From NCBI GenBank assembly GCA_001414325.1, contig LLKB01000005.1, positions 1,400,559 through 1,464,558 on the forward strand: a DNA stretch of 64,000 nt, given 5' to 3'. The translations under genes and the position numbers were made by a program. The notes under the pieces were generated by a model. That model had not been told where the DNA came from, made no database searches, and saw only the letters and a program-made list of their open reading frames with translations. Shown here one piece after another: positions 57,622-64,000 of the stretch. Within the stretch, counting starts at the first letter, position 1. Each line of letters starts with the position of its first letter. Source of the stretch: Butyribacter intestini (GTDB taxonomy: Bacteria; Bacillota; Clostridia; Lachnospirales; Lachnospiraceae).

Positions 57622-57831
57622 TCAAGCGGATATTCGCAGCCAGTTGTCACAAGACAGCTTACGGAAATTCCCCCTTAAAATAAAAACCGTTTCCATATCA
57701 GTATAACACACTTTACGATATTGTGCAAAAAACTTTGCAGCTCCAGTATATCGTAAAGTCAGGCAAATATTCTCAATTCGCTCTGCCGCTTCATTTATAG
57801 TGTTAAATCTTTGATATATCTCATTAACCAT
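57622..57831 (-). CDS. Short ORF after plsC, possibly the head of a truncated gene
   Basis: 69 codons from an ATG 9 bp after the plsC stop: EIYQRFNTINEAAERIENIC, TGAAKFFAQYRKVCY. Protein-like composition, but no ribosome site, and the last residues (SCDNWLRISA) come from repeat copy 4, suggesting the gene was cut by the repeat. Family not recognised. Confidence 0.35.
   Translation of the reverse strand: MVNEIYQRFNTINEAAERIENICLTLRYTGAAKFFAQYRKVCYTDMETVFILRGNFRKLSCDNWLRISA
57623..57660. repeat. Interspersed repeat family A, copy 4 (partial)
   Basis: CAAGCGGATATTCGCAGCC with the typical left end. A right-half-like stretch (CGCTCTGCCG ... TAGTGTTAAAT) occurs at about 57780-57812, as if the element were split by the short ORF. 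Confidence 0.5.
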
Positions 57832-57839
57832 TGAACAGA

Positions 57840-58559
57840 CTATGCATTTGCTTTAACTTTCTCTCCGATTATCTCTCTAACCTTTTCACCAACATGCTTC
57901 TTCTCGGCTCTCTCCATCTCTTCCATATAAACAGGCTCACAATACTCTATAGTCACATGGGCACTGTGAATCCACGGAAGATGCTTTTCAAAGACCTCAT
58001 CGGTATTGTTTATCGCAACCGGAATGATAGGACATTTCGCCTTATCAGCAAGTTTAAAACTCGCCTCATGGAACTCTAGAAGCTCCTCACCCTTATTTCT
58101 TGTTCCCTCAGGTGCAATATATATAGAAGTTCCATTCTTTAAAAGTTCAATACCCTGCAAAATGGTTTTCATGCCCTCTTTTATATTTTCCCTGTCAAGA
58201 AAAAGACAATTCATCTGTTTCATCCACCATGAAATCATAGGTGTTTTTTCAATTTCCTTTTTAGAGACAAAAGCCGTAGGCATAGGTGCTGTCGTGTAAC
58301 CCACAAGAATATCAAAAAATCCTCTGTGATTGTAGGCATAAAGTGCCGCTCTGTCTTTCACTATATTCTCTCTGCCCTTAACGGTCAGCTTCACACCCGA
58401 CAGAAACAAAATCACTTTAAAGCCGCCCTTGACACATACCTGTGCAGCAACCGCCTTTTTTCTCTCATCAAATTTGCCGATGATCCATAACACAAGAGCC
58501 ATCGGAATCGTAAAAATTGTATAAAGTATTAAAAAAATCGCAACCAGTATAAGTCTCAT
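57840..58559 (-). CDS. plsC: 1-acyl-sn-glycerol-3-phosphate acyltransferase
   Basis: 239 aa from ATG 58559 (GAGG six bases upstream). Makes phosphatidic acid in membrane phospholipid synthesis. N-terminal helix (LILVAIFLILYTIFTIPMAL), catalytic NHRGFFD (NH-x4-D), lipid-binding motif YIAPEGTRNKGEELLEF (PEGTR), and PIIPVAINNTDEVF. Bracketed by copies 4 and 5 of repeat family A. Confidence 0.92.
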   Translation of the reverse strand: MRLILVAIFLILYTIFTIPMALVLWIIGKFDERKKAVAAQVCVKGGFKVILFLSGVKLTVKGRENIVKDRAALYAYNHRGFFDILVGYTTAPMPTAFVSKKEIEKTPMISWWMKQMNCLFLDRENIKEGMKTILQGIELLKNGTSIYIAPEGTRNKGEELLEFHEASFKLADKAKCPIIPVAINNTDEVFEKHLPWIHSAHVTIEYCEPVYMEEMERAEKKHVGEKVREIIGEKVKANA

Positions 58560-58600
58560 ATCAATCCTCATTTCTTTTTTCTTGAAGTACCCTGCATTGT

Positions 58601-58652
58601 CAAGCGTATATTTGCAATCCGCTCAGCCATTTGCCTGATAGTGTTAAATATT
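58601..58652. repeat. Interspersed repeat family A, copy 5
   Basis: CAAGCGTATATTTGCAATCCGC then TTGCCTGATAGTGTTAAATA, the latter identical to copy 1 at 7078. Upstream of plsC. Confidence 0.65.
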
Positions 58653-58802
58653 TTCCACATTACACCGCCTGATTATTATAACAGATTATTTTCCGAATTA
58701 CAAAAAATAAATTGCATATCGTTTCCTTGCAATCCCACAAAAACCATATTATACTATAAAAACGAAAAATCAATAATTTTCGTTGCACTTATTTCCATAC
58801 TT

Positions 58803-58921
58803 GTAACAGTTCAGCCTTTCATTTCAGAAATGAAAGGCTATTCTACCATAAAAAGATAATTAACAATACAATGAACAAGTTCATTGTATTGCCAATTATC
58901 TTTTTATGGCTGAACTGTTAC
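58803..58921. repeat. MITE-like palindromic element, copy 2 (119 bp, best preserved)
   Basis: Perfect 14-bp terminal inverted repeats GTAACAGTTCAGCC / GGCTGAACTGTTAC. Inside: a TTTCATTTC / GAAATGAAA hairpin, then a ~60-bp near-perfect palindrome (CATAAAAAGATAATT ... AATTATCTTTTTATG) centred on GAACAAGTTC. Ends 28 bp before the LysR ATG, so it forms the regulator's promoter-proximal DNA. Confidence 0.85.
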
Positions 58922-58949
58922 CCATACTTTTACAAAAATGAGGTGTTAT

Positions 58950-59831
58950 ATGACTTTAGATTACTACAGAATTTTCTTCTATGTGGCAAGATATAAAAGT
59001 TTTTCAAAAGCCGCAGAAGCATTGAACAACAATCAGCCAAACATCACACGATATATGAATATTTTAGAAAGTGAACTCGGCTGTAAACTTCTTATCCGTT
59101 CGCACAAAGGTGTCAAACTCACACCTGAAGGAAAACAGCTTTATGACCATGTTGCTGTAGCTATGGCTCAGCTTACCACTGGCGAAAACGAACTTATACG
59201 AAACAAAAGTCTTGAAACTGGAATTGTTTCGATAGGTGTAAGTGAAACGGCTCTTAGGCTTTTTCTTTTACCTAAACTTGAAAAATTCCACAAAAAATAC
59301 CCTCATGTGAGACTCAGAATTTCCAATCATTCCGCACCACAGGCAGTTTCAGCTCTTGAAAAGGGTTTGGTCGACTTTGCCGTCATCACAACTCCGGTAG
59401 ACTATAAAAAGCCACTGCACATGACTACCCTTTACCCTTTCAAAGAAATACTCATCTGCGGTAAAGACTATAGTGAAATTGCCCAAAAACGACAAAGCCT
59501 TCACGACCTTTTAAACATACCGTTTATCTCACTGACAGACGGAACCGCTACACACGATTCACATCATCAGTATTTTTTTGACAATCATCTCAAATTTGCA
59601 CCTGATATAGAAGCTGCAACAACTGACCAGATAATACCTATGGTAATACATAACCTCGGCATCGGTTTCTGCCCTGAAAAACTTGCAAAACCTTTTATTG
59701 AAAGTGGAGATATTCTCCAAATTCCACTTATTGAAAGTGAACTTGAAAGGGAAATATGCCTCATTCAAGATATAAGTCGTGGTACAAGCATCGCAGTGTC
59801 TAAACTCATAAATATGCTGATTGAAGATTGA
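58950..59831 (+). CDS. LysR-family transcriptional regulator
   Basis: 293 aa from ATG 58950 (GAGGTG upstream). HTH: TLDYYRIFFYVARYKSFSKAAEAL, NQPNITRYMNILESELGCKLLIRSHKG. The effector domain follows (ETGIVSIGVSETALRLFLLP, GLVDFAVITTPVD, FCPEKLAKPFIESG). Target unknown: the downstream neighbours are convergent, and upstream lies the MITE and plsC. Confidence 0.92.
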   Translation: MTLDYYRIFFYVARYKSFSKAAEALNNNQPNITRYMNILESELGCKLLIRSHKGVKLTPEGKQLYDHVAVAMAQLTTGENELIRNKSLETGIVSIGVSETALRLFLLPKLEKFHKKYPHVRLRISNHSAPQAVSALEKGLVDFAVITTPVDYKKPLHMTTLYPFKEILICGKDYSEIAQKRQSLHDLLNIPFISLTDGTATHDSHHQYFFDNHLKFAPDIEAATTDQIIPMVIHNLGIGFCPEKLAKPFIESGDILQIPLIESELEREICLIQDISRGTSIAVSKLINMLIED

Positions 59832-59847
59832 AAAAATTTAAATAAAA

Positions 59848-59904
59848 AAAGAGGACTTTGTCGTTCACATATTTTCTATAATGTGACTTTGCAATGTCCT
59901 CTTT
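59848..59904. terminator. LysR gene terminator
   Basis: AAAGAGGAC pairs with GTCCTCTTT; an inner TCACAT / ATGTGA stem extends it. A-run before, T-rich after. Confidence 0.75.
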
Positions 59905-59972
59905 CTGCTTTGTTACATTTCTATACTGTCCTATACCGGAGTAATCCTAATAATATTGTAATTATTTTAACC

Positions 59973-61508
59973 TTATTTTTCCATGACAATCCTAACACTC
60001 TCTCCACCGGCAAATGCCTTGTCAGATATATGTATATTATCTCTCTTTACATATACAACAGCATACCAATTATCATTTTCATCTTTCAGTCCACAACCTT
60101 CAAATGCGTAATCTTCTATAAATTCGACTCCATTTTCCAAAGTAATATAACTTATGTCGTACTCCGAAAATGCCTCCGTTCCTATTGTTTTAACATTATC
60201 CGGAATTACAAGACCGACTATATCTTCCCGTGTCTCAGTTTCATCTGTATCCGTTTCTTCTTTTTTAAGATAACTGCACAGATAACCATCTGCAAGCATG
60301 AGCATACGCTCATTTTTTTCATTTAAACTCGCAAATCCCTTTCTCAACAATTCATTTTTCAAAGATTTTTTCCAGTACTTATTTGTTGTCCATAACCTCT
60401 GTATTGATTTATTGTCAAGCTGGGACATATTTAAGCTTACTTTAATATTTTTACATTTATAATGTGAAATGTCAAAATTCAAATCATCATCGCTTGTTAT
60501 TTTAACAACTGATTTAGGAAATACAATTTCTCTAAGCACACTCATTCCATATGTTCTATACCCATAACTTCTTGTAGCTACTGTACTACATTTATCCGAT
60601 ATGACTACCTTTTTTCTTCCAAGCGGTATCCTTACGAGTGTTTTTCCGTCTTTTGAATATATCATCCCATCAACACTCTTAAAACGTGGATCTTTTGATG
60701 AAACTTCATAGCTTTCGCACTCTGCTAATCTTTTCAAAATATCGGTATTAAGTGCAGTTGTAAATTTCACTTTCTTTATCGGGTCGGATGAACCATCATC
60801 TCTTCTTTTATAATAAAACAAGTCCGTACATGAAAAAAAATCATTATCAATAGAGGGTTTTGGAACTTTTATCACTTCTACATCTCCCGGCATAGTCACA
60901 GTCTCAAGTTTTTTGCAACCGTCAAGCACTCCAACACCGAGTTTCTTAACAGATTTTGGTATAGTAATATTTTTTATTTTTGTATAGCAAAATGCCTGTA
61001 CCCCTATTCTCTCAACGGATTTAGGGATATTTATCTTTTCAATATTACAGCCCTCAAAAGCCCATTTTTTAATTACTTTAAGATTTTTAGGTAATTTTAT
61101 GCTTTTAACTGCGGTATTATTAAATGCACTTATTCCTATTGTTTTTAAAGAATTTGGCAATATAACTGTTTTCAGATTTTTACAGTCCTTAAATGCTTCA
61201 TCCGGTAACCAGGTAACTCCTTCTTTTACTATGACTTTTCTTATTGATTTTTTGGGTAGTACCGTTTCATTAACGGCTACAAAAGGATCTCCTTTCTTTT
61301 GAATCGTAAGGACACCATTTTTAAGCTGCATTGAGCCGCCTAATATTTTAATATACGAATTTGTTTTTTTCTTCGCCGCTAAAGTTTTATCAGACTGCAT
61401 AAACATAGTCGCTGCTGCAGCTAAAATAAAAACTCCAAACACAATAATGTTTTTTAAAAGCAAACCGCCTATGAGTTTTCTGCTTATAATATATTTTTCT
61501 TTTTTCAT
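59973..61508 (-). CDS. Secreted BspA-like leucine-rich repeat protein
   Basis: 511 aa, signal/anchor helix (NIIVFGVFILAAAATMFMQS). About seven LRR_5 (BspA/TpLRR) units, e.g. EAFKDCKNLKTVILPNSLKTIG, FNNTAVKSIKLPKNLKVI, WAFEGCNIEKINIPKSVERIG, FCYTKIKNITIPKSVKKLG, and a last one at the C-terminus (AFSEYDISYITLENGVEFI). The middle (~240-420) is irregular. Such proteins mediate surface binding; ligand unknown. AGGGAGG precedes the ATG. Confidence 0.85.
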   Translation of the reverse strand: MKKEKYIISRKLIGGLLLKNIIVFGVFILAAAATMFMQSDKTLAAKKKTNSYIKILGGSMQLKNGVLTIQKKGDPFVAVNETVLPKKSIRKVIVKEGVTWLPDEAFKDCKNLKTVILPNSLKTIGISAFNNTAVKSIKLPKNLKVIKKWAFEGCNIEKINIPKSVERIGVQAFCYTKIKNITIPKSVKKLGVGVLDGCKKLETVTMPGDVEVIKVPKPSIDNDFFSCTDLFYYKRRDDGSSDPIKKVKFTTALNTDILKRLAECESYEVSSKDPRFKSVDGMIYSKDGKTLVRIPLGRKKVVISDKCSTVATRSYGYRTYGMSVLREIVFPKSVVKITSDDDLNFDISHYKCKNIKVSLNMSQLDNKSIQRLWTTNKYWKKSLKNELLRKGFASLNEKNERMLMLADGYLCSYLKKEETDTDETETREDIVGLVIPDNVKTIGTEAFSEYDISYITLENGVEFIEDYAFEGCGLKDENDNWYAVVYVKRDNIHISDKAFAGGESVRIVMEK

Positions 61509-61629
61509 ACTGAGCCTCCCTTTCTAAGCATGATAAAATTTACATTTGCACTATATCAATGCCATAAATATATTACTTCCCACCACTTGTCACACCCAAA
61601 TCTAATGTTTGTTGTCATACTGTGGTGCA

Positions 61630-62238
61630 TCAATGAGTCAATCTTATTATTTCATACTCTCCGCAGTTATCAAAAGTGTATCTCTGAATCATTATCTCTT
61701 TGTTTGTATATACTTTTATCTCTTTATTTCCGGCAAAAGCATACTTTGGCAGCGTTTCTATGTTATTATTAAGCACTACCGACCTTATCGAAAATTTCTG
61801 TGAAGTTGAACTCAAAAGTGAGTTAAATGCATTCTCACGAATATACTTTACTTCGTCAGGAATCGATATTTTCTCTACTCCCGTGTTATAAAATGCCATT
61901 GCACCTATTCTGTTTACAGTTGGTGCTATTGTTATAACTGTTGCCTTGCTGCAATCCCTAAATGCATCTTCCGGCAGTTCGGTTACTCCATTTTTAATAA
62001 CAATCTTTTTAATCTTCTTTTTTTGTGCAACCTTTGGCATGGCACTCTCAGGCATTTTTCCTTTGCCTGAAACCGTAAATGTGCCATTCTTCAATGCGGA
62101 ACTTACTTTTTTCACTGTTGTTTTTTTGGCTGATGCTTTTTCTGTCACCAAAAATCCACAAAATAAACATAGGCTGCAAATCATTACTGTAAAAGTAAAT
62201 ATATTTTTTATTCTTTTGGTACTTTTTTTATTTTTCAT
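61630..62238 (-). CDS. Small secreted BspA-like leucine-rich repeat protein
   Basis: 202 aa from ATG 62238 (GGAGGG upstream). Signal peptide (TFTVMICSLCLFCGFLVTEKASA), then LRR_5 units: LPEDAFRDCSKATVITIAPTVNRIG, AFYNTGVEKISIPDEVKYI, ENAFNSLLSST, KYAFAGNKEIKVYTN. Its opening resembles the 511-aa neighbour (GTFTVSGKGKMPES, KKIVIKNGVTELPEDAF), so the two are tandem paralogues. Confidence 0.85.
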   Translation of the reverse strand: MKNKKSTKRIKNIFTFTVMICSLCLFCGFLVTEKASAKKTTVKKVSSALKNGTFTVSGKGKMPESAMPKVAQKKKIKKIVIKNGVTELPEDAFRDCSKATVITIAPTVNRIGAMAFYNTGVEKISIPDEVKYIRENAFNSLLSSTSQKFSIRSVVLNNNIETLPKYAFAGNKEIKVYTNKEIMIQRYTFDNCGEYEIIRLTH

Positions 62239-62451
62239 ACTGACCCTCCATTTCTGCACACTTTTTTGCATAGTATTAAATATGATATATTTCGTGCATA
62301 AAATTTGTGCCAAGTGTGTACATACACAAATCCTGCATACAAAAATTTATTCCTCATTCTTAATTCTCGCATCATATCATATCATCTCTTATAATATAAG
62401 ACATCATTTCTTTAATTTTGTTGCAAGCCATACAAAATTTCGCATATATTT

Positions 62452-63168
62452 TTATTCATATATAAGTCCATTATCAACAGAATATATGTATGCCTTGTTT
62501 CTTGATTTTTCATTCTTAGGAGACACGCCTATATATATTTTATTATTACACACCTGTATGCCCTCTATTTCAATCTCTTCAGATATATCCCAATATACAT
62601 TGTAATATATTGTTCTTTTTGATTTTTTAAAAATAACACAAAGATCTGCTCTAGTATTATATGTACCATTCCCATCGCATACTATGTATATATTTAAACT
62701 ATTATCAATTGCAATTCCCTGTCGTTCACGATTATCATTTATAGTATATGTCTGCGTAACATATATCTCATTATTCATTACATATATATTTTGTATTGGC
62801 CTGTTTATTGAAGATACCCCATTCATTTTTTTAAAATTAAAACCTTCTATTACAAAACTTAAATTTCCTTTTATCATATTTCTTGCCATATTTCCCTGCT
62901 GAACAGCATCATTTACATCAATTTCTACCTTTCCACTATCATCAGGCACAATATTTTTATTACTCATATCTAATGTCATTCCTGCAAGGTCATCAAAGCT
63001 GTCAATCTCATCCTCCTTTGTCATAACCAGTGTCCCAGTCTGTTCTTGTTCCTGTGCAGAAGCTATATTACTATGTGCACTTATTGGCAAAATTCCCATT
63101 GCCACTACCAAACCAATGGTATAATTATATATCTTTCCAGTTTTAATAGTTATTTGTATAGCAAACAT
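62452..63168 (-). CDS. Secreted protein of unknown function
   Basis: 238 aa from ATG 63168. Signal peptide (YTIGLVVAMGILPISAHSNIASA). The body is beta-rich with repeated NNEIYVTQTYT, NSLNIYIVCDGNGTY, NNKIYIGVSP turns, possibly a small propeller. No family recognised. AT-rich codon use; near the LRR genes and an AAA-ATPase-like gene. Confidence 0.6.
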   Translation of the reverse strand: MFAIQITIKTGKIYNYTIGLVVAMGILPISAHSNIASAQEQEQTGTLVMTKEDEIDSFDDLAGMTLDMSNKNIVPDDSGKVEIDVNDAVQQGNMARNMIKGNLSFVIEGFNFKKMNGVSSINRPIQNIYVMNNEIYVTQTYTINDNRERQGIAIDNSLNIYIVCDGNGTYNTRADLCVIFKKSKRTIYYNVYWDISEEIEIEGIQVCNNKIYIGVSPKNEKSRNKAYIYSVDNGLIYE

Positions 63169-63309
63169 GAATGATAACCTACCACAAAATTGCACAATTT
63201 TTACATAATTGACATTATACCCGAAACAAAATATACTAAAAACAATCAGACAATACTAATAATCTTTTCACAAATACTAACTATTTTTTATAAGAAACGG
63301 GGTGTTTAA

Positions 63310-64000
63310 ATGGGTATATATTTTAATCCGACAAACGAAAGCTTTACCAAAGATAGAAATTATGAAATATATGTAGATAAAACTGAACTAATCGCCTACC
63401 TTAATAAGGTGATCTGCACTCCCAGAAATTGTCTTTCTGTAAGCCATGCAAGGCGTTTTGGCAAGTCACACGCTGCCGGTATGATAGACGCATATTACAG
63501 TCTCGGTTGCGATTCATCAAAGCTTTTTGATAACACAAAGATTTCTTCCCATGCAGACTATAAGAAATACATGAACAAATACAATGTTATTCATCTGGAT
63601 ATTTCTTCTTTTTGGGATGATTTTAAGGATAATCTGGTAGAGAAAATAAAAGAGTATATAATAGACGATTTTAAAAAGTCATTTAATGACGAAATTGATT
63701 ATTCAAAAAAATTTAATGTTATCCTTATGTCTGTTTACCAAAAAACAACTATCCCATTTGTAATCATTATTGATGAATGGGATTGCGTTATCAGAAACAG
63801 TGATGATAAAGAACTTGTGCACAGTTATTTGCAATTTCTTCATTCCCTTTTTAAATCAGAGGAATCAAAAGCATTTTTAGCACTCGGATATATTACCGGA
63901 ATTTTACCTATTAAAAAAATCAAGGACGAGTCTGCACTTAACAATTTCCGTGAATATACAATGTTAGATTCATATCCTATAACACCATACTATGGTTTTA
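63310..64000 (+). CDS. AAA-ATPase-like protein (DUF1703/PF09820 type), 3' end outside window
   Basis: At least 230 aa. MGIYFNPTNESFTKDRNYEIYVDKTELI is the family start; VSHARRFGKSHAAGMI is its degenerate Walker A (normally RPRRFGKT), FVIIIDEWDCVIRN the Walker B. Full-length members carry a C-terminal PD-(D/E)XK nuclease domain, not visible here. GGGGTG lies before the ATG. Frequent in Lachnospiraceae and Bacteroidetes; role not established, possibly defence-related. Confidence 0.88.
   Translation, partial: MGIYFNPTNESFTKDRNYEIYVDKTELIAYLNKVICTPRNCLSVSHARRFGKSHAAGMIDAYYSLGCDSSKLFDNTKISSHADYKKYMNKYNVIHLDISSFWDDFKDNLVEKIKEYIIDDFKKSFNDEIDYSKKFNVILMSVYQKTTIPFVIIIDEWDCVIRNSDDKELVHSYLQFLHSLFKSEESKAFLALGYITGILPIKKIKDESALNNFREYTMLDSYPITPYYGF

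Noticed and set aside
60000..62250. Tandem LRR genes as part of the heme system
   Set aside because: They share LRR_5 units with the FMN_bind-NEAT protein's tail, but this module is very common on Lachnospiraceae surface proteins, and they are 30 kb away without NEAT domains.

Overview
The window looks like chromosomal DNA of a low-GC, spore-forming, anaerobic Firmicute, most likely a gut or rumen Lachnospiraceae. This rests on a spoIIR gene, a class II galT beside galK, a Met T-box upstream of metG, BspA-like leucine-rich-repeat proteins, Rpn/PD-(D/E)XK and AAA-ATPase-like proteins typical of that family, and strong AGGAGG ribosome sites. The genus cannot be settled from sequence reading alone.

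Layout. 0-4.5 kb: galactose module, galK-galT facing away from a LacI-family regulator, with a palindromic MITE-like element between them. 4.5-7.1 kb: a secreted GH43 arabinanase-type enzyme carrying two beta-trefoil lectin modules. 7.6-10.9 kb: tcdA and metG with its T-box leader. 11-12 kb: an Rpn-type nuclease. 12.2-30.4 kb: the main system of the window, a nine-gene heme-acquisition operon on the minus strand. It encodes three large surface proteins with NEAT/Shp-like heme-binding domains, a lipoprotein/permease/ATPase importer (HmuTUV/HtsABC type), a DUF454 membrane protein and a heterodimeric ABC exporter-fold pair. A DtxR-like regulator with an unfamiliar C-terminal domain lies upstream. 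One surface protein fuses NEAT-like domains to an FMN_bind domain with an intact flavinylation motif, which suggests a flavin-carrying, redox-active heme receptor.

30.6-36.4 kb: a coiled-coil protein, a cluster of DnaA boxes, a membrane-anchored Mrr-like nuclease overlapping a PD-(D/E)XK/XPD-type helicase, and a YefM/YoeB toxin-antitoxin pair flanked by direct repeats. 36.4-39.7 kb: argJ and a BlaR1/BlaI-like sensor pair with two visible operators. 39.7-48.0 kb: a mosaic 'graveyard' of truncated genes (DUF1016, PNPOx, HxlR, SdpI, tyrosine recombinase, IS1182-type transposase). It surrounds an alanine symporter and an intact thiol/Fe-S module (TlpA, CD1871A-type CXXC peptide, NapH-like 4Fe-4S membrane protein) with a divergent two-component system.

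48-64 kb: zinc-type P-ATPase and ArsR regulator with a perfect 24-bp-arm palindrome, a glycosyltransferase, PBP1A, spoIIR, DUF1934, plsC, a LysR regulator, LRR secreted proteins and the start of an AAA-ATPase-like gene. Two families of short interspersed repeats recur: one with GTAACAGTTCAGCC terminal inverted repeats, one with an AAGCGGATATTTGCAATCCGC hairpin core (given as consensus).
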